From assembly GCF_023243045.1 (NCBI RefSeq), contig NZ_JALKFX010000041.1:1-54832 (forward strand): DNA of 54,832 nt. The letters are read 5' to 3'. This document shows positions 1 through 8,652 of this stretch, one piece after another. The notes under the pieces were generated by a model. It had not been told where the DNA came from. It made no database searches and was given only the letters and a program-made list of their open reading frames with translations. Position 1 is the stretch's first letter. Each line of letters opens with the position of its first letter. Position numbers and translations under genes: made by a program. This DNA is from Frankia sp. AgB32. GTDB taxonomy: Bacteria; Actinomycetota; Actinomycetes; Frankiales; Frankiaceae.

Positions 1-90
1 CCCCGGGGGGGGGCGGCCGGCCGGGGGGGCCCAGCCCCCCCGGGGGGGGGGCCCCCCCTGGGCCGGCCCCCCCGCGGGGGGGGGGGGCGC
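1..90. other. G/C homopolymer block at contig end
   Basis: Almost pure runs of G and C with a single A and a single T. It looks like a low-quality sequence end rather than ordinary high-GC coding DNA, and a matching block lies near the right end of the window. It contains no stop in the frame of the downstream glycosyltransferase, so it cannot be used to place that gene's true start. Confidence 0.8.
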
Positions 91-150
91 CGTCAGCACC
101 GGGAACGTCAGCACCGGGAACGTCAGCACCGGGAACGTCAGCACCGGGAA
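91..150 (+). repeat. 15-bp tandem repeat, four copies
   Basis: The unit CGTCAGCACCGGGAA occurs four times with no mismatch. In the frame of the downstream gene it encodes a Val-Ser-Thr-Gly-Asn pentapeptide repeated four times. The unit length is a multiple of three and the frame stays open, so the repeat could be the end of an N-terminal extension or linker of the glycosyltransferase rather than intergenic DNA. Confidence 0.85.
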
Positions 151-187
151 CACCGGCGGCGCGGAGATCGGCGGCGGCGTCGCCGAC

Positions 188-1315
188 GTGGGGCCGGCGG
201 CGCGGACGCCCGCCCGGCGCAGGTCCGCGCTGCTGCTGTCCGGCTCGCTCGGCATGGGCCACGATGTGATGGCCGAGGCCTGCGCCACGTCGCTCACGCA
301 GCGCGGTTTCGCCGCCCGCACCGGCGACAGCCTGCGCATGCTCGGCGGTCGCAACGGCGCCCGCGGGGAGAAGGTCTTCCGCGGCATGCTCGCGGTGCCT
401 GGCCTCTACGACGCGGTGCACTTCTCCCAGATGCGCACCGGCGGTCCGCTGGCCCGGCTGATCGAGCGGACGTCGAGCCGCTACGTCGTCCCGGCGCTGC
501 GCGAGGAACTCGCCACCCAGCCGACCGACCTGGTCATCTCGATCTTCGCGACCGGGGCGGCGGCGACCAGCCGGGTCAAGCCCGAGTTCCCCGGCCTGGT
601 CACCGCGGTCTTCTCCACCGACTGCTGCGTGCACCGGCTGTGGGTGCACGACAACACCGACCTGTACCTGGTCACCTCCCAGACCGCCGCCCGCTACGTG
701 CGGCGGTTCGCGCCGAACGCGCTGGTGTCCGTGGTGCCCACGCCGGTGCGCGAGCCGTTCTACGACCCGCCGACGCAGGAGGAGGCGCGCGCGTCGCTGG
801 GCATCCCCGCCGACGCTCCGTGTGTCCTGCTGATGTCCGGCTCCTGGGGGCTCGGGCCACTGGTCGAGAGCGCGGCGACGCTGGCGGGCGCCGGCATCTA
901 CGTACTCGCCGTCGCCGGCCGCAACGAGCAGCTCGCGGCGAAGCTGACCGCCCTGTCCGAGCGGCAGCACAAGGTCGTCCCGTTCGGCTTCACCGACCGC
1001 ATCCCGGCGTTGATGGCCGCCAGCGACCTGGTCGTCACCTCCTCCGGTGACACCTGCAGCGAGGCCCGGGTGATCGGCCGGGACCTGCTGCTCCTCGACG
1101 TGGTGCCCGGACACGGCCGGGACAACCTGCAGAAGGAGCTCGAGCGCGGGCACGCCGAGGTCACGAACACCGACCCCGCGTCGCTGACCCGCTCCGCCCT
1201 GGCCTGCCTCGACCGGGTCAAGCCGCCGTCGAGCCGGGTGGCGGTCGGCCCGCAGGCCTGGGAGCAGGCCTTCGGTGCCGCGCTGGCGCAGATCGGGTTC
1301 GGCGCCCACTGGTGA
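188..1315 (+). CDS. MGDG synthase-like / GT28-type glycosyltransferase (5' end uncertain)
   Basis: Resembles the monogalactosyldiacylglycerol synthase and processive diacylglycerol glucosyltransferase group, which transfers a sugar from a UDP-sugar to a lipid at the membrane. The N-terminal half opens with LLLSGSLGMGHDVMAEA, the glycine-rich acceptor-side loop of the family. The C-terminal half has a GT-B donor fold with VLLMSGSWGLGP and the donor-site stretch MAASDLVVTSSGDTCSEA near residues 280-300. At 375 residues the core is full length. The GTG at 188 is only the first start codon after the repeat; the frame is open to the window edge, so the real protein may be longer. The substrate cannot be read from the sequence. 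Confidence 0.75.
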   Translation: MGPAARTPARRRSALLLSGSLGMGHDVMAEACATSLTQRGFAARTGDSLRMLGGRNGARGEKVFRGMLAVPGLYDAVHFSQMRTGGPLARLIERTSSRYVVPALREELATQPTDLVISIFATGAAATSRVKPEFPGLVTAVFSTDCCVHRLWVHDNTDLYLVTSQTAARYVRRFAPNALVSVVPTPVREPFYDPPTQEEARASLGIPADAPCVLLMSGSWGLGPLVESAATLAGAGIYVLAVAGRNEQLAAKLTALSERQHKVVPFGFTDRIPALMAASDLVVTSSGDTCSEARVIGRDLLLLDVVPGHGRDNLQKELERGHAEVTNTDPASLTRSALACLDRVKPPSSRVAVGPQAWEQAFGAALAQIGFGAHW

Positions 1316-1513
1316 GCCACTGCCTCACCCGGCCGGTATCCGCCCGGTCCGGGATGCTTCCCGCCCATGCTGGTGTTGACTCGGACGTGCGAGGACGAAC
1401 CGCTCCGGGACGATCCGTCACCGAAACCGAACAACGCAGGGACAGGTCGACGCTGGCATGAACGAGACGACGGGGGCGCGCGTGGCGACCTGGCCGCGCG
1501 GGCCGGCGCGCGC

Positions 1514-2611
1514 ATGAGCAAGGCGCTGCTGGTCGGCCTGCCCACCGCGGTGGTGTCGGCAGGCCTGTACGGGATCGCACCGCTGGTGCAGGCGCGGGCG
1601 GCCCGCCAGGAGGAGCAGAGCTCGGGCCTCGGCCTCGGGCTGCTGGCGCATCTGGTCCTGCGCCCGCTCTGGCTGCTCGGCCTCGGCGTGGAGGCCGCGT
1701 CGTTCCTGCTGGAGGTGTACGCGCTGTCGGTCGCCCCGGTCGCGCTGGTCGCCCCGGTGATGGCGCTTGACATGATCGTCTTTACCTTGCTGGCGCAGCG
1801 GGTGCTCGGCGAGCGGATCAGTCGGACCGGCTGGCTGGGCGTCGCCTCGATGGTCACCGGCGTCGGACTGCTCGCCCTCGCCTTCGCCCGCCGTGCGAAG
1901 GTCGGCACGTCGGCGAGTACCGACGTGCTGCTCGCGTTCCTCGTGCTCGGCCTGGTGTTCGCGTTGTTCTGCGCGTTCCTGGCGAACCTCGCCGCGAGTC
2001 GGGGGACGGTCCTCGGGGCCGCGGTCGGGTTCGGTGCGGCTGCCGGCGTCTGCTACGCGATCGCGACGCTTGCGACCCGGCAGATCGGTCTGGCGGTCGA
2101 CGAGCGGCGCAACGGCCACTCCACCCTCCTGGACCTGCTGACGACACCGACACCCTACGTCCTGGTGCTTTTTTCGGTGCTGGCCCTCGGCCTGCAGCAG
2201 CGGGGCCTGCAGGGCCGGGCGGCGGTGATCGCCTTTCCGGTGACCAGCGGGGTGTCCGCGTTCCTGCCGGTGACGCTGGGCCTGACGCTGTTCGACGAGC
2301 CGGCGCCGGACGGTCCCCAGCGGGTGGCGTTCATCGTCGCGATGGTGATGGTCGCCGCGGGCATCGCTGCCCTAGGCCGGGACCGGGGGGCCGCCAACCG
2401 CTCCGTCGACGAACTCGAGGGCGCCACCGCGCAGCATCGCTCCCAGTCGGGCACGGAGTCCCAGCCAGCCACCGATTCCCAGCCGGGGTTGGATTCGGCG
2501 GGAAGGCCGCAGGCGGCGGGGGAGCCGACCGGGACTGACAGCGTCGGGGATGTCGTGGCTCGGGTGGACGCGTCGCAGTGGGCCACGCACACCTTGGACC
2601 GCAAGCGCTGA
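1514..2611 (+). CDS. EamA/DMT-type membrane transporter
   Basis: A 365-residue integral membrane protein with about nine hydrophobic segments, resembling the drug/metabolite transporter superfamily as found in actinobacterial multidrug permeases. Segments such as LLVGLPTAVVSAGLYGIAP and the Ala/Leu/Val-rich helix near residues 75-105 are typical. The ATG at 1514 is preferred over the upstream GTG because the protein then begins directly at the first membrane helix. The last 70 residues are hydrophilic, rich in Ser/Gln/Asp with near-repeats of the type SQPATDSQPGLDS, and are probably a cytoplasmic tail. The substrate is unknown. Confidence 0.75.
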   Translation: MSKALLVGLPTAVVSAGLYGIAPLVQARAARQEEQSSGLGLGLLAHLVLRPLWLLGLGVEAASFLLEVYALSVAPVALVAPVMALDMIVFTLLAQRVLGERISRTGWLGVASMVTGVGLLALAFARRAKVGTSASTDVLLAFLVLGLVFALFCAFLANLAASRGTVLGAAVGFGAAAGVCYAIATLATRQIGLAVDERRNGHSTLLDLLTTPTPYVLVLFSVLALGLQQRGLQGRAAVIAFPVTSGVSAFLPVTLGLTLFDEPAPDGPQRVAFIVAMVMVAAGIAALGRDRGAANRSVDELEGATAQHRSQSGTESQPATDSQPGLDSAGRPQAAGEPTGTDSVGDVVARVDASQWATHTLDRKR

Positions 2612-2891
2612 GAGCCGAGCCCTGCGGGCCGGAGCGCGCCGCGCCGGGTGGGACACGATCTGTGTCTCCTTTGTAGGGGCACATCGGGAGCACGGCCCAA
2701 CAGGACAGACATGAAGGCCGGCAGGGAAGCGAAGGTCGGTCTCAACTCGGACGATCCGGTGCGAGCGGCTACTTCCGATTACGGAGACGGCGGATCCCAA
2801 ACTGATAGTGATGTGCCGTGTGCTTTAGGTGAGATAGTTGACGAGGCCGGCCGCCCGGGTTCACCCCCCGATCGCCCGGGCGCCCGGCCGC

Positions 2892-3686
2892 CTAACCTCT
2901 CCCCTCGCCCGTCGGCGGCCGACCCGGCCGCAGCATCGCCGGATGCAGGACCCCGGCGTCGCCCCGACGGTAGAGCTCGGCGGGGCGCCCCCCGTCCCGG
3001 GTCGTGAAGCGTCCGGTCGGAACGAGGAAGCCCGCCGTCCTGGTGACCTTGCGGTGGAAGTTGCGCGGGTCGAGCCCGCCGCCCCAGACCAGTTCGTAGA
3101 TCCGCCGTAGCTCGGCGACGGTGAACTCGGGTTCGCAGAACGCGGTCGCGACCGCGCTGTACTCGATCTTCGAGCGGGCCCGTTCCAGGCCGTCCGCGAG
3201 GATCGCCGCGTGGTCGAAGGCGAGGCCCGGCGGGTCGCCGGCGGCGGCCACCGGCGCCCAGCGGCTGGCCGCCGCGTCCGTCCCGGCGACCGGCGAGTGC
3301 GACTGGGGAACCAGAGCCAGGAAGGCCACCGTGACGACGCGTCCGCGGGGGTCGCGGCCGGGGGTGCCGTAGGTCGCGAGCTGTTCGAGATGCGTCGGGG
3401 GCTGGCGCACGCCGGTCTCCTCGGCGAGTTCCCGCACGGCCGCGTCGGCGAGGTCCTCGCCGGGGCGGACGAATCCGCCTGGCAGCGCCCAGCGGTTGCG
3501 GTACGGCGCGATCCCGCGGCGCACGAGCAGCACGTGCAGATCGTCGTGGCGGACCGTCAGCAGCACGAGGTCGACGCTGACCGCGACCCGGACGACATCG
3601 GTCGGCAGTGCGTCGGGAGTGTCCTCGCCCGGTGGTTCGGCGGGATCCCGGCAGTCGGTCGAGTGCGGCGATGGCATGCGTCGCAC
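2892..3686 (-). CDS. NrtR-like Nudix transcriptional regulator
   Basis: Residues 30-150 form a Nudix domain with a complete Nudix box at residues 71-93 (G-x5-E77-x7-R85-E86-L-x-E89-E90-x-G-V), so the catalytic metal ligands are present. Residues 165-245 match the winged-helix part of NrtR-type regulators (FTVAELRRIYELVWG, then NFHRKV). Known NrtR proteins repress NAD-related genes and sense ADP-ribose or related nucleotides. This gene diverges from an SPFH/NAD-kinase-like operon across two palindromes, which fits a local NAD-linked repressor. The start is GTG at 3686 or ATG at 3677; neither has a good Shine-Dalgarno, so the mRNA may be leaderless. Confidence 0.85.
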   Translation of the reverse strand: MRRMPSPHSTDCRDPAEPPGEDTPDALPTDVVRVAVSVDLVLLTVRHDDLHVLLVRRGIAPYRNRWALPGGFVRPGEDLADAAVRELAEETGVRQPPTHLEQLATYGTPGRDPRGRVVTVAFLALVPQSHSPVAGTDAAASRWAPVAAAGDPPGLAFDHAAILADGLERARSKIEYSAVATAFCEPEFTVAELRRIYELVWGGGLDPRNFHRKVTRTAGFLVPTGRFTTRDGGRPAELYRRGDAGVLHPAMLRPGRPPTGEGRG

Positions 3687-3690
3687 CGTA

Positions 3691-3709
3691 TCTCGTCACC
3701 TTGACGAGA
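3691..3709. promoter_or_regulatory. Palindromic operator 1 (Nudix/SPFH intergenic)
   Basis: Perfect inverted repeat TCTCGTC-ACCTT-GACGAGA: 7-bp arms, 5-bp spacer. It lies just upstream of the Nudix regulator start. It shares the CGTC/GACG core and the spacer length with operator 2, so both are probably bound by the same regulator, most likely the adjacent NrtR-like protein. Confidence 0.75.
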
Positions 3710-3723
3710 AGTGGGAGGCCGAG

Positions 3724-3744
3724 TTATCGTCATCTCGACGATAA
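3724..3744. promoter_or_regulatory. Palindromic operator 2 plus ribosome binding site of the SPFH gene
   Basis: Perfect inverted repeat TTATCGTC-ATCTC-GACGATAA: 8-bp arms, 5-bp spacer. It ends 12 bases before the SPFH start codon, followed at once by the strong Shine-Dalgarno GGGAGGAA (3746-3753). A protein bound here would block transcription of the SPFH operon. The centre-to-centre distance to operator 1 is 34 bp. Confidence 0.8.
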
Positions 3745-3756
3745 TGGGAGGAAGTC

Positions 3757-4803
3757 ATGGCGGACATCAGCCGCAAGCCGTTCCTGTGCCACCTGCGGGG
3801 CCGGCCCACGGCCTACATCCGGCACCAGCGGGGCACCGAGGTCGCTCACGAGGGCGTCGGCCTGGTCTTCTGGTACCGGCCGCGGACCGCGGTCATCAGC
3901 GAGGTGCCCGTCGACGACCGCGAGCTCGCGGTGCTCTTCCACGCCCGGACGTCGGACTTCCAGGACGTCGTCGTCCAGGCCACCGTCACCTACCGGATCG
4001 CGGACCCACCGCTGGCGGCGGCGCGGCTCGACTTCGGTATCGACCCGGAGCTCGGCACCTGGCGGGAGAAGCCGCTCGACCAGCTCGCCGGCATGATCAC
4101 CGAGACGGCTCAGCAGTACGCGTCGGACCTGCTCGCCCGTACCCCGCTGACCACCGCGCTCGCCGAGGGCGTGCCGGTCATCCGGCAGCGGGTGACCGAC
4201 GGCCTGCGCTCGGACGCGCGCCTCGGCCAGACGGGCATCGCCGTGGTCGGGGTGCGGGTCGCCGGCGTGCGTCCGGCGCCCGACGTGGAGAAGGCGTTGT
4301 GCACGCCGACCCGTGAGCAGATCCAGACCGAGGCCGACCGGGCGACCTACGGCCGGCGCGCGCTCGCTGTCGAGCAGGAGCGGCGCATCGCCGAGAACGA
4401 GCTGCAAAGCAAGATCGAACTTGCTGCCCGCGCGGAGCGCCTGGTCACCCAGGAAGGCGCCAACGAGCAGCGCCGGATGACCGAGCAGGCCGCCGCCGCG
4501 CGCATCACTGCCGAGGCCGAGGCACAGCGGGCGCAGACGGCCGCCCGGGCGCAGGCCGAGCGGGTCCGGGTGGAGGCGGCGGCGCGGGCCGAGGCCGTCC
4601 GGCTCGTCGGCCAGGCCGAGGCCGACGCGGAGGCCGCCCGGGTCGCCGCCGTCACCGGCCTGGACACCTCGGCGATGGTCGCCCTCGCCGTGCGGGACCT
4701 CGCCGGCCACCTGCCGGCGATCGGTGCCCTCACCATCACCCCGGACATGATCACCGAGACGCTCGCCCGGCTCGTCCACGGCGCCGCGGACGGCCCGCGG
4801 TGA
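3757..4803 (+). CDS. SPFH/Band 7 domain protein, partner of NAD-kinase-like protein
   Basis: A 348-residue SPFH-superfamily protein. Residues 5-190 carry the band-7 fold ([13 protein letters not shown], then [18 protein letters not shown]). Residues 190-300 form a long Ala/Glu/Arg/Gln coiled coil typical of flotillin and stomatin relatives ([19 protein letters not shown]). There is no N-terminal transmembrane helix, so membrane contact would be peripheral. The start is ATG 3757 with a strong ribosome binding site. The stop overlaps the next gene's start (GTGA), so translation is coupled. Its partner and operator suggest a scaffold in NAD(P) metabolism or stress sensing; this is inference. Confidence 0.85.
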   Translation: MADISRKPFLCHLRGRPTAYIRHQRGTEVAHEGVGLVFWYRPRTAVISEVPVDDRELAVLFHARTSDFQDVVVQATVTYRIADPPLAAARLDFGIDPELGTWREKPLDQLAGMITETAQQYASDLLARTPLTTALAEGVPVIRQRVTDGLRSDARLGQTGIAVVGVRVAGVRPAPDVEKALCTPTREQIQTEADRATYGRRALAVEQERRIAENELQSKIELAARAERLVTQEGANEQRRMTEQAAAARITAEAEAQRAQTAARAQAERVRVEAAARAEAVRLVGQAEADAEAARVAAVTGLDTSAMVALAVRDLAGHLPAIGALTITPDMITETLARLVHGAADGPR

Positions 4804-5786
4804 GCCTCGCTCCGCGTGCGGTGCTCGTGCACCGGCGCACCGAGTACGCCGAGCTCCTCGCCCGGCACGGCACCCGCGGCCAGGCCGAGTTCTTCCTGCG
4901 TACCCGCGGGCGGGAGCTGGCCCAGGTGCAGGCCGCCCACGACGGCGCCGAGGCGGCCCGGCTCGCGGTCGCCGCGGCGATCCCGCCGCACTGGCGGCGC
5001 GGCGAGGTGGAGCGGTCGGACCTGGACCGGTTCCTGTTCGCGCCGGATGACGTGGTGCTCTGCGTCGGGCAGGACGGCCTCGTGGCGAACGTGGCGAAGT
5101 ACCTCGACGGGCAGCCCGTTCTCGGGATCAACGCCGATCAGGCCCGCAATCCCGGCGTGCTCGTCCGGCATCAGCCCGGCGAGACGGGGGTGCTGCTGCG
5201 CGCGCTGGAGACGTCCACCGAGGTGACGGCGTCGGTCACGGCCGGCAGGGGCGCCGCCGGGAGGGTTCCCGAGCCGCCGGCGGCTCGGGAACTGGCAGGA
5301 GCCCGGGAGCTCACGATGGTCGAGGCGGCGTCCGACGACGGGCAGCGGCTGGTGGCCCTCAACGAGGTTTTCATCGGCGACGCCGGGCACCAGACCGCCC
5401 GCTACGTCCTGCGCGTCCCGTCGGCCGCCGCCGGCGGCGCCGGGCCCGCGGTCGAGCGGCAGGCGTCGTCCGGCCTGCTGGTGGGCACCGGTACCGGCGC
5501 GACGGGCTGGTGCCGGTCGGTCTGGGCGCAGCGGCGCAGCGAAGTCGCGCTGCCCGCGCCGACCGCCGGCGCGCTGGCCTGGTTCGTCCGCGAGGCATGG
5601 CCCTCGCCCGCCACGGGCACTCTGTGCACGGAGGGCCTGCTGGCCGGAGAGCAGCGGATCGAGATCGCGATCGAAGCGGACCGCATGGTCGTCTTCGGCG
5701 ATGGCATCGAGACGGACGCGATCGAGCTCTCCTGGGGGCAGCGGCTCACCGTCGGCGTGGCCGACCGGCGCCTGCACCTGGTGTGA
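4800..5786 (+). CDS. Divergent NAD-kinase-like protein
   Basis: A 328-residue protein resembling ATP/polyphosphate NAD kinases. The usual ATP-binding GGDGT motif appears as GQDGL at residues 90-94 ([17 protein letters not shown]), followed by a PVLGINAD strand as in NadK. A NAD-site-like ALNEVFIGD follows near residue 185, and the late glycine loop [15 protein letters not shown] near 225-240 corresponds to the NadK STPTGSTAY loop. The Asp is kept but GG and the Thr are changed, so activity is uncertain; it could be a nucleotide sensor. It starts with GTG overlapping the SPFH stop and is the last gene of the two-gene operon. Confidence 0.75.
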   Translation: MSLAPRAVLVHRRTEYAELLARHGTRGQAEFFLRTRGRELAQVQAAHDGAEAARLAVAAAIPPHWRRGEVERSDLDRFLFAPDDVVLCVGQDGLVANVAKYLDGQPVLGINADQARNPGVLVRHQPGETGVLLRALETSTEVTASVTAGRGAAGRVPEPPAARELAGARELTMVEAASDDGQRLVALNEVFIGDAGHQTARYVLRVPSAAAGGAGPAVERQASSGLLVGTGTGATGWCRSVWAQRRSEVALPAPTAGALAWFVREAWPSPATGTLCTEGLLAGEQRIEIAIEADRMVVFGDGIETDAIELSWGQRLTVGVADRRLHLV

Positions 5787-5962
5787 GGCCGCTGGCCGCG
5801 ACGCCGGACCGGCTGTCGCGGCCGTGGTCGGCTGCAGTCAGCTGCGGCGGCGAGCCCGGCGCAGGGGGCGACCGCCGGCCTGACGTCCCGGGCGGCGCAC
5901 GGCGCCACCGGCGGACGGCCCGGCTGGAGGGCGGCGCCGCCCCCCGGGCCGTGGGCGGTTGA

Positions 5963-6121
5963 TCATGCGACGAAGCGCTCGATGGCCTTGCGGATCCGTA
6001 GATTCGCCTGGGCAAAACTGATCTTCCCGTCCACGTACGCCGACAGCGCGGCGCGCCGGACGCGCTCCACACGCTGATCTTCGTTCGGGGTGTTGAGCAG
6101 GTTGGTCGTGGTGATGGCCAC
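5963..6121 (-). CDS. Small hypothetical protein, 52 residues
   Basis: GTG start at 6119-6121 with a strong Shine-Dalgarno GGGAGGT at 6129-6135, seven bases away. The 52-residue product starts MAITTTNLLNTPNEDQRVER and ends IRKAIERFVA. Low-complexity shadows do not look like this: it has a balanced composition, one Tyr, two Phe and amphipathic helices. It faces the NAD-kinase-like operon tail to tail. I recognise no family. The good ribosome binding site is the main support. Confidence 0.65.
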   Translation of the reverse strand: MAITTTNLLNTPNEDQRVERVRRAALSAYVDGKISFAQANLRIRKAIERFVA

Positions 6122-6972
6122 GGCTCTCACCTCCCGGTAGCAGGAGAACAGGACGGGTACAGCGCGGATGACCGTTACGGGTGGACCGATACCCGGGACG
6201 CCGCAGGCCGCCGTCGTCGCCAGACCCAGCGGATCGAGCGGCGGGGCCCGGCTGCGGGAGATCCGCGGCGGGGGCCCGGCACACCGTCATCCGGCGCGGG
6301 CGGCGAGGGCGGCTAGGGACAGTCGACCCGGGCGGCCGCGATGCGGCCGGCCCGGTGCTCGCCTGCCGGCACCCGGCGCCAGGCCGGGACGTGGGCGCGG
6401 GAGGTGCACCCGAGCGGGTGGCCACGACCGGACACCCGTCCCGGCGGGGCCGAGCGGGCCGGGACCTGGCGGCGCCGTGCACGGGTAGTCGCACCGTCAG
6501 AAGCGATCACAACGACTGCCCTCCTCCGCGGTGGCGCGGGCAGTCACTGCCCGCGCTGATCCGTCCAGTGGGTGAAGCCTGTCCAGTGCGTGAAGCCCAA
6601 ACAGTGCGTGAAGCCCGTCCAGTAGGTGAAGGTGGCCTGCGCGCGCTCGCGCGGCCGGGCGGAACCCGGGATGACCGGAGCGCCAGCCCACCGAGACGGC
6701 GAGCCGGCACGAACGTCGTATCCCGAGGAAGCCGCGACCACAACGGCACTAACGCCGGAACAACGAGGACCGACTGAACATCTACAAGAGTGCGTGACCG
6801 GAAGGCGTTGCGCAAGAGCCAATCGGCAGGGGACCGGCTGGCCTTGGCCGCGCGGTTCCGGGACCGTTGGCCCGGTCGCCAGCGGAACTGCTGCCATGAT
6901 CGGATCGTCCCCTCGGCGACCGGCCGCGGCGCGGGGACGCGGCCGGGCCGGCAGGACGAGCGCCGCCGTCGG
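6122..6972. other. Long region without a convincing gene
   Basis: About 850 bp between the 52-residue gene and the DUF397 gene. Several frames are open on both strands, but none has a ribosome binding site, recognisable domain or sensible composition. The only clear structure is an 18-bp tandem repeat at 6563-6634. It may contain the promoter of the small gene, just upstream of its GGGAGGT site. Confidence 0.55.
6563..6634. repeat. 18-bp tandem repeat, four degenerate copies
   Basis: The units are variants of GTCCAGTGCGTGAAGCCC at 6563-6580, 6581-6598, 6599-6616 and 6617-6634, with one to a few changes each. The period is a multiple of three and the frame is open on both strands, so a coding repeat cannot be ruled out, but no gene around it is convincing. 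Confidence 0.75.
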
Positions 6973-7215
6973 TCAGTGCACGCGGACCCGCTCCCGGTCG
7001 AACTCGCCGTCCCGCGCCCCGGCCAGGAAGGCGTCCCACTCGTCCGCGGTGAAGGCGAGGACGGGTCCGGTCGGGTTCTTCGAGTCACGTACCGCGATGC
7101 CAGCGCCCAGCGGGGCGACCTCCACGCACATGCCGCCGGCCCCGTTGCTGTAGCTGCTCCGACGCCAGGCCAGCTCGGCGGGATCGCGCGGATCGGGCTT
7201 CGCAAATCTGGTCAT
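6973..7215 (-). CDS. DUF397 domain protein
   Basis: An 80-residue DUF397 protein with the family pattern WRRSSYSNGAGGMCVEVA, followed by VRDSKNPTGPVLAFTADEWDAF. These small actinobacterial proteins usually sit beside an XRE regulator with a DUF5753 ligand domain, as here. The ATG overlaps the stop of the upstream XRE gene (ATGA), so the two are translationally coupled. The pair resembles the BldB/WhiJ/AbaA-like regulatory clusters of streptomycetes; the small partner is thought to modulate the DNA-binding protein. Confidence 0.9.
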   Translation of the reverse strand: MTRFAKPDPRDPAELAWRRSSYSNGAGGMCVEVAPLGAGIAVRDSKNPTGPVLAFTADEWDAFLAGARDGEFDRERVRVH

Positions 7216-8072
7216 TTTAATTCCTTCGCCACTGAAAGTATCATCTGAACGGACTCTTCTGGTCGCAGTGCGGCGGCCAGAAGATGGTCCATCTTCAACT
7301 TATAGCGGCGGACTTCTGCGACACGCTCTATATAGAGGCTGCCGGCTGCTTCTTCTATATAGACCACTTCGTGGTCTTCGGAGTCCGGGAAGCCGAGTAT
7401 CGAGAAGGCGCTGCCGAGTCCGGCATGAGCGCCCACGCTGAACGGAATCACCTGAATGGTCACGTTCGGGAGTTCGGACCGCTTGGCGATGAGTTCGAGC
7501 TGGTCGCGCATGACCGCCCGGCCACCGATCTCACGGCGCAGCACGGCCTCGTCGAGGATCGCCCACAACCGGGGATGATCGGGCGCGGTGAGGCGCCGTT
7601 GGCGATCCATGCGCAGGGCGATCTTGCGCTCCACCTCGTCCTCGCTGACCTCCGGGTCGTCGGCGCGGATGACGTGGCGCGCGTAGTCGCTGGTCTGCAG
7701 CAGCCCGTGGACGAGCTGCGACTCGTAGACCTGGATCGACGCGGCGTCGCCCTCCAGGCCGATGTAGATCTCGAACCAGGTCGGGACGACGTCGTGGTAC
7801 GAGTGCCACCAGCCGTGCCGGCGCGACTCGCGGGCGAGGGCCATCAGCGCGTCACGTTGCTCACCTTCGGTGACTCCGTAGAGATCGAGCAGGTCGGACA
7901 CGTCGCGGGTACGCACCGGCACCCGGCCGTTCTCCATCCGGCTGACCTTGGAGACCGAGCATCGCAGCAGCTGGCAGACGTTCTCCACCGAGACCCCGGC
8001 GGTCTCGCGCAGTCGCCGGAGTTCGGCGCCCAACCGCCGCCGCCGCACAGTCGGACCGCCGCTCGTCGCCAT
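7212..8072 (-). CDS. XRE-family regulator with DUF5753 domain
   Basis: A 286-residue regulator. The HTH_31-type domain covers residues 10-65 (LRRLRETAGVSVENVCQLL, then SVSKVSRMENGRVPV). The DUF5753 ligand-binding domain covers residues 100-280, with the hallmark EIYIGLEGDAASIQVYESQL and HGLLQTSDYARHVI. ATG 8072 was chosen because GAAGGA lies just upstream and the HTH follows directly; longer frames read into poor sequence. It is followed by the coupled DUF397 gene. The inducing signal is unknown. Confidence 0.9.
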   Translation of the reverse strand: MATSGGPTVRRRRLGAELRRLRETAGVSVENVCQLLRCSVSKVSRMENGRVPVRTRDVSDLLDLYGVTEGEQRDALMALARESRRHGWWHSYHDVVPTWFEIYIGLEGDAASIQVYESQLVHGLLQTSDYARHVIRADDPEVSEDEVERKIALRMDRQRRLTAPDHPRLWAILDEAVLRREIGGRAVMRDQLELIAKRSELPNVTIQVIPFSVGAHAGLGSAFSILGFPDSEDHEVVYIEEAAGSLYIERVAEVRRYKLKMDHLLAAALRPEESVQMILSVAKELK

Positions 8073-8289
8073 CGTTCGTCCTTCGGTTGGTTCGGAGTGA
8101 TGGATGCATCCTGCCACTGGATCGCCACTCCTTATCCACACTGCGACGCTCTGGGTAGCGAGACTCTTACAGAAGCTGTTGCAGGCGAGGTGGTCGGGGG
8201 CAATGGAGCGCGTCAAGGTCTACCTTGAGTGGCGAACCGATGTCTATGAGTGAGAGTTTGGGGTGCGGGCTGTCTACGAGGAGTAGCCG
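8073..8289. promoter_or_regulatory. Divergent regulatory region upstream of XRE gene
   Basis: Lower in GC than its surroundings. It holds two 9-bp half sites in inverted orientation, TCGCCACTC at 8122-8130 and GAGTGGCGA at 8227-8235, about 95 bp apart, which could be a looped operator for the XRE protein. A GAGGAG Shine-Dalgarno at 8278-8283 precedes an ATG at 8290 in one frame. Confidence 0.35.
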
Positions 8290-8332
8290 ATGGCGAAGAT
8301 GCGGAGTCTCCGGCGAAGGTCGGACATCCGGC

Positions 8333-8641
8333 ATGTACCGGCGCCTACCACTCGCCCCGGCCCCCCGTCCCGCGTGCCCGGACGAGCAACCACCGGCAGT
8401 CGTCCAGCCGGCGCCTCCCTCTCAACCGGCGGGCGACGCGGACACCGGTCCGCCGGCCTCGGGCGGCCGGATTCTGATCCCCGCCCGGGGCCGGCCTCCG
8501 CGACGACGCGACCCGCGACAGTCGCCTCCCTGGGCGTCCCGCGCCGGGGCGAGACCCGCGCGGGGCCGCCCGGCCCGGCGCGGCACGGTCGCCGGACCGG
8601 CTGATCCCGAAACTGCCGAAAGGCATGACAACAATGACTGA
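8333..8641 (+). CDS. Possible small Pro/Arg-rich protein
   Basis: A 102-residue open frame beginning MYRRLPLAPAPRP and ending AERHDNND. It stops 11 bases before the start of the next small gene, which suggests an operon diverging from the XRE regulator. Composition is Pro/Ala/Arg-rich with no recognisable domain. A competing frame starting at ATG 8290 has a better ribosome binding site but poorer composition. It is uncertain whether either is translated. Confidence 0.3.
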   Translation: MYRRLPLAPAPRPACPDEQPPAVVQPAPPSQPAGDADTGPPASGGRILIPARGRPPRRRDPRQSPPWASRAGARPARGRPARRGTVAGPADPETAERHDNND

Positions 8642-8652
8642 AAGGCGTGACA

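Noticed and set aside
6181-6777. Plus-strand protein containing the 18-bp repeats
   Set aside because: No ribosome binding site, Arg/Gly/Ala-rich shadow composition, and no domain; the opposite strand is equally open.
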